The notes below the pieces were generated by a model that saw only the letters and a list, made by a program, of their open reading frames with translations, was not told where the DNA came from and did no database searches. Positions 18,081 to 27,438 of a stretch of 64,000 bases of DNA are shown here, in pieces (position 1 is the first letter of the stretch; every line of letters starts with the position of its first letter). Source of the stretch: MED-G17 sp963991985 (GTDB taxonomy: Bacteria; Bacteroidota; Bacteroidia; NS11-12g; UBA9320); the NCBI GenBank assembly GCA_963991985.1, contig CAXDRX010000005.1, forward strand, positions 40,992 through 104,991. Direction: 5' to 3'. The translations under genes were made by a program, and so were the position numbers.

Positions 18081-19712
18081 ATGGCAAAACAAATATTATT
18101 TGACACAGAAGCGCGAAATGGTCTTAAAAGCGGAGTAGACCAATTGGCAAACGCAGTTAAAGTTACTCTAGGCCCAAAAGGTCGTAATGTAGTAATTGAC
18201 AAAAAATTTGGCTCCCCAAATGTAACCAAAGACGGCGTTACGGTGGCCAAAGAAATTGAATTGAAAGATCCCGTAGAAAACATGGGTGCTCAAATGGTTA
18301 AAGAAGTTGCTTCCAAAACAGCAGATATTGCTGGTGATGGAACCACTACGGCAACCGTTTTAGCACAAGCCATCGTCACAGAAGGGCTAAAAAATGTTGC
18401 AGCTGGGGCCAACCCAATGGACCTCAAGAGAGGAATTGACAAAGCAGTAGCAGGCATCATTGAAAATCTTCAGAAAAGTTCTAAGATGGTGGGTGATGAT
18501 TTTGATAAGATCAAACAAGTTGCTTCAATTTCTGCCAATAACGATGATGTCATTGGCCAATTGATTGCTGATGCCATGAAAAAAGTGGGCAAAGACGGAG
18601 TGATTACTGTTGAAGAAGCAAAAGGGACAGAAACTGAAGTAAAAACAGTGGATGGAATGCAATTTGATAGAGGTTACCTATCCCCCTATTTTGTCACCAA
18701 CACAGAAAAAATGCAAACCGAATTGGAAAGTCCTTACATTCTAATTTATGATAAAAAAATAAGCAACATGAAAGAACTCTTGCCCGTATTGGAAGCAACT
18801 GCTCAAACAGGGAAGCCACTCCTTATCATTGCAGAAGACATCGAAGGAGAGGCTTTGGCGACACTTGTTGTAAACAAAATGAGAGGAACGCTCAAGGTTG
18901 CAGCAGTAAAGGCACCAGGATTTGGCGACCGCAGAAAAGCAATGCTTCAAGATATCGCCATTCTTACAGGAGGTCAAGTGATTTCTGAGGAACAAGGCAG
19001 AAAGTTGGATGACGCAACGATTGAAACATTAGGAACAGCCGAAAAAGTGACCATAGACAAGGAAAACACCACCATCGTAAACGGTGCAGGACAGCAGACG
19101 GATATCGATGGAAGAATCAATCAAATCAAAAATGAGATTGAGATTTCTACCTCCGATTACGACAAAGAAAAACTGCAAGAAAGACTAGCAAAGCTATCTG
19201 GAGGAGTAGCCGTTCTTTACATTGGTGCGGCAACAGAAGTTGAAATGAAAGAGAAAAAAGATCGAGTAGATGATGCTTTGCATGCAACCAGAGCAGCAGT
19301 TGAAGAAGGTATTGTAGCTGGTGGTGGAGTAGCCTATGTTAGAGCTATTTCCAAATTGAACGTCAAAGGCCAAAACATTGATGAAAATACAGGCATTGAA
19401 ATCATTCGGAAAGCAGTAGAAGCGCCATTGCGTCAAATTGTTGCTAATGCAGGTGGTGAAGGCTCGGTGGTTATACAACAAGTCAAAAATGGCAAAGACG
19501 ACTATGGATACAACGCACGCACAGATGAGTTTGAGCCTATGATTGCAGCAGGAGTTATCGACCCTACAAAAGTAAGCCGAGTAGCGCTTGAAAATGCAGC
19601 TTCTGTAAGTAGTATGATGCTTACCACAGAAAGCCTAATTGTAGAAATTCCAGAAGAAGACAAAACCCCTCCCGCGATGCCAAATCCAGGAATGGGTGGA
19701 ATGGGATATTAA
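18081..19712 (+). CDS. groEL: Chaperonin GroEL
   Basis: The 543-residue protein is a complete GroEL: it opens AKQILFDTEARNGLKSGVDQ, carries the nucleotide-binding KVTLGPKGRNVV and GDGTTTATVLA motifs, the apical-domain ERGYLSPYF-like stretch (FDRGYLSPYFVTN), VAAVKAPGFGDRRKAML, and ends in the flexible PNPGMGGMGY tail. It forms an operon with groES and a strong terminator follows, so only one copy of the pair is seen here. Confidence 0.98.
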   Translation: MAKQILFDTEARNGLKSGVDQLANAVKVTLGPKGRNVVIDKKFGSPNVTKDGVTVAKEIELKDPVENMGAQMVKEVASKTADIAGDGTTTATVLAQAIVTEGLKNVAAGANPMDLKRGIDKAVAGIIENLQKSSKMVGDDFDKIKQVASISANNDDVIGQLIADAMKKVGKDGVITVEEAKGTETEVKTVDGMQFDRGYLSPYFVTNTEKMQTELESPYILIYDKKISNMKELLPVLEATAQTGKPLLIIAEDIEGEALATLVVNKMRGTLKVAAVKAPGFGDRRKAMLQDIAILTGGQVISEEQGRKLDDATIETLGTAEKVTIDKENTTIVNGAGQQTDIDGRINQIKNEIEISTSDYDKEKLQERLAKLSGGVAVLYIGAATEVEMKEKKDRVDDALHATRAAVEEGIVAGGGVAYVRAISKLNVKGQNIDENTGIEIIRKAVEAPLRQIVANAGGEGSVVIQQVKNGKDDYGYNARTDEFEPMIAAGVIDPTKVSRVALENAASVSSMMLTTESLIVEIPEEDKTPPAMPNPGMGGMGY

Positions 19713-19733
19713 GCGCCCTAAAGCATTCAACAT

Positions 19734-19767
19734 AAAAAAGCTACTCTTAAACCGAGTAGCTTTTTTT
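19734..19767 (+). terminator. Terminator of groESL
   Basis: GCTACTC (19740-19746) pairs with GAGTAGC (19754-19760) over a seven-base loop, followed by seven T and preceded by six A. It closes the groES-groEL operon. Confidence 0.88.
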
Positions 19768-19802
19768 ATTTATTAACACTTTAGTTTTTATTTCTTTGCC
19801 CA

Positions 19803-21194
19803 ATGCGAAAGATTCCACTTCATTGGCAGGTAGTTATTTCCATTTTAATCGGCATCACCTTCTCATTCATAGCACTACAATTTGGTCTCCAAAAGTTTTG
19901 CTTACTGTACATCTCCCCTTTCGGCGAAATTTTTATTAATGTCCTGAAGCTTGTAGCAGTGCCACTTGTACTATTTTCAATTATTTCTGGAGTTGCTTCG
20001 ATCGGAAATTTAAAAACATTGGGAACCCTAGGAATAAAAACATTGTTCACTTATTTGATAACCACAATGATGGCCGTTTCTATCGGTCTTGTGGTAGTAA
20101 ATATTTGGAAGCCGGGCAAACGAATTGAAGAGAAATTAAGAATTGAAAAAAGAATAGAATATGAAATATGGCAAAAGGAAAATGGAATAAAAAAACTCGA
20201 CTCAAAATGTCTAAGTTGTTCATCCAAATACCAATCTTTGGTGGAGCGCATTCAAAAACGTCAAGGGAAAGATGCCCAAAGTAATTTTGTTCAAGACAAA
20301 ATTCAAAAAGCCAAACAAAGCAAAACCCAAGGGCCATTGCAGCCTCTGGTTGATTTGGTTCCAAAAAATCTAATTTTGGCCTTAATGGAAATGAAAATGC
20401 TTCAGATAATTTTCTTTTCTATTTTTATGGGTTTGGTATTGGTCTCCATTTCCTCAGAAAAAACCAAATCCGTTATTCACCTTGTTGAGGGACTGAATGA
20501 AGTTTTTGTACAAATGGTAAATATCATTATGAAATCTATGCCTTTCTTTGTTTTCGCGCTCATTGTAGGAACGCTCACTCAATCCGCCAATAATTTAGAA
20601 GATTTAACAGAACAACTGTTTTTTTTGGCTCACTATTCTGGCGCTGTAATTGTTGGTTTGTTATTCATGGCTTTCGTATTCTACCCTACTCTAATTGGTG
20701 CTTTTAAATCATCTCTAGGAAGCAAGAAATTCTTAAAAGGAATTTCAAAAGCACAACTTACCGCTTTTTCTACCAGCAGCTCTGTTGCTACCCTTCCTGT
20801 AACGATGGATTGTGTTCACAAAAATTTAAATGTTTCTCGAAATACAACAAGCTTCGTTCTTCCCATTGGCGCTACTGTCAATATGGATGGGACCAGTTTA
20901 TATCAAGCAATTGCCGTGGTTGCTATGGCTCAAATGCATATGGTTGATTTGGCATGGAACCAACAACTTATTATTGTCCTAACCGCTACTTTAGCTTCCA
21001 TAGGAGCGGCAGCAGTTCCAAGTGCAGGCTTGGTTCTTATGATTGTTGTTTTAGAAAGTGTTGGGTTAAATCCCCTTTGGATTTCAATAATTTTACCTGT
21101 AGATAGAATTTTAGATATGTGTAGAACCGTTGTAAATGTTACGGGTGATGCTACGGTAAGCATTTTGATGGATGACAATGAAAAAGGCCAATAA
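19803..21194 (+). CDS. Dicarboxylate/amino acid:cation symporter (DAACS) with long loop
   Basis: The 463-residue inner-membrane protein belongs to the glutamate/aspartate/C4-dicarboxylate symporter family. The HP1 serine motif (FSTSSSVATLPV), the TM7 NMDGT motif (ATVNMDGTSLYQ) and the HP2 region (AAVPSAGLVLMIVV) are all intact. Between TM3 and TM4, residues of about 105-178 form a charged insert with a CLSC pair at 136-139 and a coiled-coil-like lysine/glutamine stretch, longer than in GltP. Substrate (aspartate, glutamate or dicarboxylate) and ion cannot be fixed by eye. Confidence 0.92.
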   Translation: MRKIPLHWQVVISILIGITFSFIALQFGLQKFCLLYISPFGEIFINVLKLVAVPLVLFSIISGVASIGNLKTLGTLGIKTLFTYLITTMMAVSIGLVVVNIWKPGKRIEEKLRIEKRIEYEIWQKENGIKKLDSKCLSCSSKYQSLVERIQKRQGKDAQSNFVQDKIQKAKQSKTQGPLQPLVDLVPKNLILALMEMKMLQIIFFSIFMGLVLVSISSEKTKSVIHLVEGLNEVFVQMVNIIMKSMPFFVFALIVGTLTQSANNLEDLTEQLFFLAHYSGAVIVGLLFMAFVFYPTLIGAFKSSLGSKKFLKGISKAQLTAFSTSSSVATLPVTMDCVHKNLNVSRNTTSFVLPIGATVNMDGTSLYQAIAVVAMAQMHMVDLAWNQQLIIVLTATLASIGAAAVPSAGLVLMIVVLESVGLNPLWISIILPVDRILDMCRTVVNVTGDATVSILMDDNEKGQ

Positions 21195-21348
21195 TACTAA
21201 CCCCCTTACATGTTTGGTATTGCTTAAAGATATCTGGGACCCGAACAAATGAATATTTTTTATTTCTTTGTTTTTGAATTTGTCCGTACCGCAAATGATT
21301 AAATGTGGAACAATGACAACCAAGTGAGTAAAAATTTGTTCAAAAAAA

Positions 21349-23664
21349 ATGGGGAATAATCTGGTAATTGTAGAATCACCCGCGAAAGCAAAGACGATTG
21401 AAAAATTTTTAGGTGATGGCTTTCTCGTTAAATCGTGTTTCGGACACATTAGAGATCTTAACAAAAAAGGCATCAGCATAGATATTGAAAATGGTTATGC
21501 ACCTATTTATGAGATTTCTGAAGACAAGAAAAAAGTAGTCCAAGAACTACGTTCTTTGGCGAAAAAAGCAGATACAATATGGTTGGCCTCCGATGAAGAT
21601 CGTGAAGGGGAAGCCATAAGTTGGCACCTCAGTGAAGTTTTGGAACTGGATGAAAAAAAGACCAAAAGGATTGTTTTCCATGAAATCACAAAGTCTGCAA
21701 TTCAAAAGGCGATACAATCTCCAAGGGATATCAATAAAAATCTTGTAGATGCGCAACAAGCAAGAAGAATTCTCGATCGACTGGTAGGCTATGAGCTATC
21801 GCCCGTATTATGGAAAAAAGTAAAACCCCAGCTATCTGCTGGTCGTGTGCAATCTGTTGCAGTAAGACTTTTGGTAGAACGAGAGAGAGAAATTCAAGAA
21901 TTTAATCCTACTTCAAGCTTTAAGATTGTAGGCAATTTTATCCATACAAATGGTCATTTGAGTGCTGAGATGGATAGGAAATTAGAATCAGAATTGGAAG
22001 CAACTGAATTGCTAGATCAAATAAAATCTTCATCATTCACCATTGCAGATTTACAAATCAAACCCAGCACAAAAAAACCCTCTGCACCCTTCACAACCTC
22101 AACACTACAACAAGAAGCTAGCCGAAAATTGGGATATTCGGTTACCCGAACCATGCTACTTGCTCAAAAGTTGTATGAAGCTGGACACATTACCTACATG
22201 CGTACCGACTCCGTAAATTTAAGTGACTTTGCACTAGAAACTGCTGAAAAGGTAATCAACAAAAATTACGGTGAAGATTACCACCAAAAAAGAAAATACA
22301 ACAACAAAACAACAAATGCCCAAGAGGCCCATGAAGCAATTAGGCCAACAGATTTTAACAAAAATACGGTCCCAACAGACTACGCTGAAAACAAACTATA
22401 TGAGTTGATTTGGAAAAGAGCCATTGCCTCACAAATGAGTGATGCAAAGTTGGAAAAGACAACTATTTCGATACAGAACAACAAAAACAAGGATATTTTC
22501 AAAGCAAGAGGAGAGGTCATTACATTTGATGGATTTTTAAAAGTCTACCTACAAAGTTCGGATGAGGAAAACGAAGATTCTATCCACGGACTACTGCCAA
22601 AGGTTTCTGTGGACGATGAGATAAATTATCAGAAAATTACAGCAACCCAAAGATTCTCAAGGCCCCCTTCGCGTTACACCGAGGCGAGCCTTGTCAAGAA
22701 ACTGGAAGAGCTGGGGATTGGCAGACCATCAACCTATGCGCCAACCATTACTACAATTCAAAAAAGAGGATATGTAGAAAAAGAACAAAAAGAAGGATTA
22801 GAAAGGAAATACGCTCAAATTGTTCTCTCCGAGGACAAAACTGTCGGATCCAAAATTTTATCGGAAATAACAGGCGCTGAAAAAAACAAACTAAGCCCCA
22901 CAGACATAGGGAAAGTGGTGACAGATTTTTTGAGCGACAATTTTAAGAATATAATGGATTATGGATTTACAGCTAGTGTAGAAAAAAACTTTGATCAGAT
23001 TGCCCAAGGGTACAAAAAATGGAGTGATATGATCGATGAATTTTACAATCCATTCCACCAATCGGTAGACTCAACTTTGAATCACTCTGCGCGTGCAACT
23101 GGAGAAAGAATCTTAGGAATAGATGCCCAATCCGGCAAACAGGTGATGGCAAGAATAAGCAGATTTGGACCTGTTGTCCAAATGGGCAAAACAGAAGATG
23201 AGGAAAAACCCAAGTTTGCCAATCTAAGAAAAGGTCAAACAATAGAAACAATTAGTTTAGAGGATGCACTCGACCTCTTCAAGCTTCCAAGACAAATCGG
23301 TGAATTTGAAGACAAAGAAATGAAGGTTTCCATTGGCAGATTTGGTCCTTACATTTTACATGATGGAAAATTTTATTCCCTGCCAACTGCCTACGATCCT
23401 TACACGATCGAGGCAAAAAATGCAATTGAGGTGATCAAGGAGAAAAGGCAAAAGGATGCGGAAAAAATCATCAAAAGTTTTTCAGAAGATCCTGAATTAT
23501 TGGTGCAAAATGGTCGATGGGGTGCTTATATTTCCTTGGGCAAGAAAAATTACAAAATACCCAAAGACAAAGACCCCCAATTGATTGATTATGAAACCTG
23601 TATAACTTTGATCGAGGAACAAAAAAAAGCACCAAAAAAAGGCAGAAGAAAAACAACAAAATAA
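21349..23664 (+). CDS. topA: DNA topoisomerase I (type IA)
   Basis: The 771-residue enzyme relaxes negative supercoils by single-strand passage. The TOPRIM domain shows LVIVESPAKAKTIEKFLG at the start and ASDEDREGEAISWHL near 80. The catalytic tyrosine is in ITYMRTDSVNLS near 285. The C terminus lacks CxxC zinc fingers and instead has basic repeats of the RFGPYI / RWGAYI type (ISRFGPVVQMG, IGRFGPYILHDG, NGRWGAYISLGKK), usual in this phylum. A 154-base spacer upstream holds its promoter; the next gene starts two bases after its stop. Confidence 0.97.
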   Translation: MGNNLVIVESPAKAKTIEKFLGDGFLVKSCFGHIRDLNKKGISIDIENGYAPIYEISEDKKKVVQELRSLAKKADTIWLASDEDREGEAISWHLSEVLELDEKKTKRIVFHEITKSAIQKAIQSPRDINKNLVDAQQARRILDRLVGYELSPVLWKKVKPQLSAGRVQSVAVRLLVEREREIQEFNPTSSFKIVGNFIHTNGHLSAEMDRKLESELEATELLDQIKSSSFTIADLQIKPSTKKPSAPFTTSTLQQEASRKLGYSVTRTMLLAQKLYEAGHITYMRTDSVNLSDFALETAEKVINKNYGEDYHQKRKYNNKTTNAQEAHEAIRPTDFNKNTVPTDYAENKLYELIWKRAIASQMSDAKLEKTTISIQNNKNKDIFKARGEVITFDGFLKVYLQSSDEENEDSIHGLLPKVSVDDEINYQKITATQRFSRPPSRYTEASLVKKLEELGIGRPSTYAPTITTIQKRGYVEKEQKEGLERKYAQIVLSEDKTVGSKILSEITGAEKNKLSPTDIGKVVTDFLSDNFKNIMDYGFTASVEKNFDQIAQGYKKWSDMIDEFYNPFHQSVDSTLNHSARATGERILGIDAQSGKQVMARISRFGPVVQMGKTEDEEKPKFANLRKGQTIETISLEDALDLFKLPRQIGEFEDKEMKVSIGRFGPYILHDGKFYSLPTAYDPYTIEAKNAIEVIKEKRQKDAEKIIKSFSEDPELLVQNGRWGAYISLGKKNYKIPKDKDPQLIDYETCITLIEEQKKAPKKGRRKTTK

Positions 23665-23666
23665 GT

Positions 23667-24584
23667 TTGCTAGACAAATCTGAAATAGCATCGTTAATAT
23701 ACCTTTTGGATGACACTGATACAGAAGTTGTAGACCATGTATCCTCCAAACTGCTAAGTTTTGGCAATCAATTGATTCCCATCATCGAAGAAAACTGGGA
23801 CTTATTAGATTCTATCGTTAAACAAGAACGGGTAGAAAATCTAATCAAGCAAATTCAATCCCAAAGTCTCGAAAGTGAGCTTCTTTTTTGGACCAAATCG
23901 GAACAAAAAGACTTGTTGCAAGGTCTGCTATTGATAGATCGTTTCCACAACCCCAATTCCGATATCTCCAAAATCAATCAAATGCTCGACAAAATTCGTT
24001 TGGATGTTTGGCTTGAGTTAAGAGAAGATCTTACCAGCTTTGAAAAAGTGAAAATATTGAATTATGTGTTTTATGATGTCCATAAGTTCAAAGGAAATAC
24101 CAAAGATTATCACAATCCCAACAATTCATTCCTATCTGAAGTTTTGGAAAAAAAAACGGGAAACCCTATTCTCATGGCTTGTGTATACAGTATTGTAGCC
24201 CAAAAGCTCAATATACCGATTCATGGAATAAATCTCCCTCAACATTTTATTTTGGGTTATGTTAAACCCGAAATCGAAAAACCCCATCAAAAGGCAAAAT
24301 ACAACACTCCATATTCATTGAAGGAAAATCCTGGGCAAGAGGCTATGTTTTTCATTAATCCTTTTAATAAAGGTCTTATTTTTTCTAAAGAGAATGTTCA
24401 ATCTTTTCTGAAGCAATTAAAAATTGAAACCAGAGAAAATTTTTACCAAACGTGTTCGCATGCGGAAATTTTGAAACGAGTGTTGCGAAATTTGATTTTT
24501 GCTTACGAAAAACAAGGTGAATTGGCAAAGGCCGAACAATTGTTGAATCTCAAGGGAATTTTGGATAAAAACACAAAAACTTAG
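23667..24584 (+). CDS. Transglutaminase-like (SirB1-type) family protein
   Basis: The 305-residue protein has the Transglut_core2 pattern: SEVLEKKTGNPILMACVYS with a cysteine near 171, then a histidine in INLPQHFILGY and an aspartate/asparagine-rich MFFINPFNKG. These could form a papain-like triad, though most SirB1 relatives have no proven enzyme activity. The N-terminal 100 residues are helical and may be HEAT-like; the C terminus carries a TPR-like helix pair (AYEKQGELAKAEQLLNL). The start is TTG 23667, two bases after topA, suggesting coupling. Confidence 0.82.
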   Translation: MLDKSEIASLIYLLDDTDTEVVDHVSSKLLSFGNQLIPIIEENWDLLDSIVKQERVENLIKQIQSQSLESELLFWTKSEQKDLLQGLLLIDRFHNPNSDISKINQMLDKIRLDVWLELREDLTSFEKVKILNYVFYDVHKFKGNTKDYHNPNNSFLSEVLEKKTGNPILMACVYSIVAQKLNIPIHGINLPQHFILGYVKPEIEKPHQKAKYNTPYSLKENPGQEAMFFINPFNKGLIFSKENVQSFLKQLKIETRENFYQTCSHAEILKRVLRNLIFAYEKQGELAKAEQLLNLKGILDKNTKT

Positions 24585-24634
24585 CCGGTTTGATCAACCA
24601 TTGAACAGAAGAAATAGTTTTAAAGTAATTCGCC

Positions 24635-26452
24635 TTGAAAAATTCAATTTATATCGCTTTCCTTTTATTGTTTAGCCAAACATTGGATGCCCAAGAAAGC
24701 GAGCAATTGGATACTTTTGTTCTCGAATTCAAACAAAATCAAGACTTTAGATTTCAGCGTATCATTGGAAATCAATTGAGTGATTTGTTGTCCAATTCAA
24801 CTCTTGCCTTTGTCAAAAATAATGGGCCTGGATCAATGGCAACAATCCGAGTAAGGGGATTGAGCGCCAACCACAACCTTCTTGTTTGGGAAGGGTTGCC
24901 TATGATAAGTGGAATGCATGGGAACTTAGACTTGTCAATTGTTCCGGTTTTTCAAGGTCACACCTACTCATTTGATCCTAACGGCGACCAATTGGCAATG
25001 GGAGGTGTTGTTTCCATGGAGCAAAGGCTTAGGAAAAATGAAGGTTTGTCCACAAGTTTGGGGCAAAGCATAGGGTCCTACGGCCAATATGGAAATCATT
25101 TTGGGCTAAAATCAAAGAAAAAGAAAATATCAAGCAGTTTTGATCTTTCCGGCATTCGAGCAAAAAATGATTTTGAATATAAAGCGAACAATTCCGGAAA
25201 AATTTTTACCATGGAAAGAGCAGAATTTGAACAAATTGCATTTCAAGGGAAGCTTTCCTACCAGAAAAATTCCAATGCCAAATTTGGCATAAGTTATTTC
25301 TTCCAAGAAAGTCACAGAAATCTTGCAAAAAAAATTACTCAGGAATATAGTTTGTCCAGTCAGGCAGATGAAACCCATCGCATCGTTGGAAGTCATCGTT
25401 TTAATTATCGCAACAAACTAATGATAGAATCCAAATTTGGTTATAATCGAGAAAAAATCCATTATAAAAATGAAGAGAGTGGAATCGATGCGCCAAGTGT
25501 TTTTGAAAGCTACATTGCCAAAACCTCAATAAAAGGTGTAAAACTCAACCCCAGTTCCTTTACAGTTACCAATATCTATACGGCTGCCTATGCGAAAGAA
25601 TATGGACAAATAAAATATCAAAACCAAAATCTATGTGCATACAATAAGCAATTTTTTCAAAAGCAATCCATTTTCAAACTTGGCTTAACTTCTGCCGTTT
25701 GGGACAATAAAAGAATTAGTCTTTTGCCATCTCTCGCATGGTTAAAACCGCATGCCAAATACACTTTATTTTCTTTAAAACTGAGAAGAAAAAATCGTTT
25801 TCCAACCTTAAATGAAAACTATTGGGTTCGCAACAGAATCCAGTTGTTAGAACCAGAAATCGGTTGGTTTGCGGAAGTGGGTTTCAATTTTAAAAGAAAG
25901 AAAGGAGCAAACTCATTAGCCTCAAACTCCAAAGCTTTTGGTCATCTAGTAAACAATTGGATCGAATGGACGCCCAATGATGAGATGATCTGGAATGCTC
26001 AAAATCTCCAAAAAGTAAGGGCGCTTGGTTTTGATCAGTCCTTTTCCTACCAAAGACAAATGGGTAAATCTTTAATCAAATTTTACAGCAGCCATCGTTT
26101 TATCCAATCAGAATTTTTAAATACCAGCAAGTGGCCTAAGGTAAAATCCTTCGATAGAGTTTGGTACACACCAAAGTGGCAAAACCAAATCAATGTTGAA
26201 TTTTCGAAAAATATCTTTTCCCTGTCTTATGAGCACTTTTGGTCAAGCAGTTTTAAAGGAATTGAATCAGAACTAAAAGCCTACCAACTCGGGAGAATCA
26301 ATTTTTGTTTAGATAAAATTTTAAAAGAAAGACTGAACTTGAATATAATTGCAAACAATATTTGGAATGAAACGTATAGGTTAGTGGAAAATAGACCAAT
26401 GCCTTTGAGAAATTTTCAGTTTCAAATTATTTATCAATTACAAAAAACATAA
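24635..26452 (+). CDS. TonB-dependent receptor, BtuB-like size, candidate cobalamin transporter
   Basis: The 605-residue protein has a signal peptide (to LDAQ, about 20), a plug domain (FVKNNGPGSMATIRVRGL, then VWEGLPM and LDLSIVPVF) and a barrel ending in FQFQIIYQLQKT. Its length and plug resemble the compact BtuB-type receptors of Bacteroidota rather than SusC. It has no regulatory-like N domain. The next gene, two bases on, encodes a DUF4465 protein; such pairs occur in cobalamin-uptake loci, so B12 or a cobamide is the leading substrate. No cobalamin riboswitch fits in the 50-base gap before it. The start is TTG 24635. Confidence 0.82.
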   Translation: MKNSIYIAFLLLFSQTLDAQESEQLDTFVLEFKQNQDFRFQRIIGNQLSDLLSNSTLAFVKNNGPGSMATIRVRGLSANHNLLVWEGLPMISGMHGNLDLSIVPVFQGHTYSFDPNGDQLAMGGVVSMEQRLRKNEGLSTSLGQSIGSYGQYGNHFGLKSKKKKISSSFDLSGIRAKNDFEYKANNSGKIFTMERAEFEQIAFQGKLSYQKNSNAKFGISYFFQESHRNLAKKITQEYSLSSQADETHRIVGSHRFNYRNKLMIESKFGYNREKIHYKNEESGIDAPSVFESYIAKTSIKGVKLNPSSFTVTNIYTAAYAKEYGQIKYQNQNLCAYNKQFFQKQSIFKLGLTSAVWDNKRISLLPSLAWLKPHAKYTLFSLKLRRKNRFPTLNENYWVRNRIQLLEPEIGWFAEVGFNFKRKKGANSLASNSKAFGHLVNNWIEWTPNDEMIWNAQNLQKVRALGFDQSFSYQRQMGKSLIKFYSSHRFIQSEFLNTSKWPKVKSFDRVWYTPKWQNQINVEFSKNIFSLSYEHFWSSSFKGIESELKAYQLGRINFCLDKILKERLNLNIIANNIWNETYRLVENRPMPLRNFQFQIIYQLQKT

Positions 26453-26454
26453 CC

Positions 26455-27438
26455 ATGTATAATCAAATTTTTATCAAATCATTTTTATCTTTCAAATCGC
26501 TGATCACCCTATCTCTTCTCATTGCACCACACATTTCTTTTACACAATCTATTGCAGATTTTGAAGAAATACCCGTAAATTCAGGAGAATTTTTGAATGG
26601 AAGCGATGGAAAGGGAGGATTTACCAGCGGGTCATTTTATTTTCCCAATCAGTACAATAGTCAGTTTGAATCCTTTTTAGGATGGGCCATTTCTGCAACA
26701 ACAGATACAATTACCAAAGGCTATACAAACCAATTTAGTTCCATATCGGGAACAGGAAACCAGCGATCCAAAACTTATGCTTTGGCCTACGCACCAGGCG
26801 AAACTTTTGTAATTGTCGCCGAAGAATTTAGAAATATACCGCTACACGGCCTATACGTCAACAATGGCACCTATGGCTACATGAGCATGAAAAATGGTGA
26901 TGATTTTGCAAAAAAGTTTGGAGGAATCGATGATAATGATCCAGATTTCTTTCAAGTCACGTTTTATGGATACCAGAACGGCGCAAAAAAGTCAGATAGC
27001 GTCGTTTTTTTACTTTCTGATTTCCGATTTGAAGATGCATCAGATGATTATATTTTAAAAGATTGGGCATTTGTGGATCTAAGCAAAATAGGCAGTGTAG
27101 ATAGTTTTTCATTTGTATTGAATTCCAGCGATGAGGGAAGCTTTGGGATGAACACCCCCGCCTACCTATTTATCGATGACTTGAGCTTAGACAGTACCAA
27201 TAGCATCTATGAAAGAGTGACCGAAAAACACATCAAATGTTACCCAAACCCAACCCAAAATCGATTGTATTTGAGTGCCAATACTTTGACTCCAGTTGAT
27301 GTTTTCAACTCCCAAGGAAGACTTGTGTTGCGCGGAGAGGCAAGTCACAAGCAAGCCATCTCTCTAAGCAAACTCCCAAAAGGCATTTATTTTGTCCAAA
27401 CTCCTTTGGGGTACAGCCGATTGGTGCTAATGCCCTAA
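26455..27438 (+). CDS. DUF4465 surface protein with T9SS sorting domain (possible BtuH-like)
   Basis: The 327-residue exported protein has a signal sequence in the first 31 residues, then a DUF4465 domain from about 35 to 245 (DFEEIPVNSG, WAISATTDTITKGYTNQFSS, YALAY, HGLYVNNGTYGY, FVDLSKIG, FVLNSSDEGSFGMNTPAY). The last 80 residues (CYPNPTQNRLYLSANTL) form a type A sorting domain, so it is placed on the surface by the type IX system. In gut Bacteroides, surface proteins of this kind in B12 loci (BtuH) bind cobalamin; the link to this protein is inference from domain and from the coupled TonB receptor. It is convergent with gcvP and overlaps it by four bases. Confidence 0.83.
   Translation: MYNQIFIKSFLSFKSLITLSLLIAPHISFTQSIADFEEIPVNSGEFLNGSDGKGGFTSGSFYFPNQYNSQFESFLGWAISATTDTITKGYTNQFSSISGTGNQRSKTYALAYAPGETFVIVAEEFRNIPLHGLYVNNGTYGYMSMKNGDDFAKKFGGIDDNDPDFFQVTFYGYQNGAKKSDSVVFLLSDFRFEDASDDYILKDWAFVDLSKIGSVDSFSFVLNSSDEGSFGMNTPAYLFIDDLSLDSTNSIYERVTEKHIKCYPNPTQNRLYLSANTLTPVDVFNSQGRLVLRGEASHKQAISLSKLPKGIYFVQTPLGYSRLVLMP

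Noticed and set aside
24585..24634. Cobalamin riboswitch before the BtuB-like receptor
   Set aside because: Only 50 bases are free and no B12-box sequence is visible.
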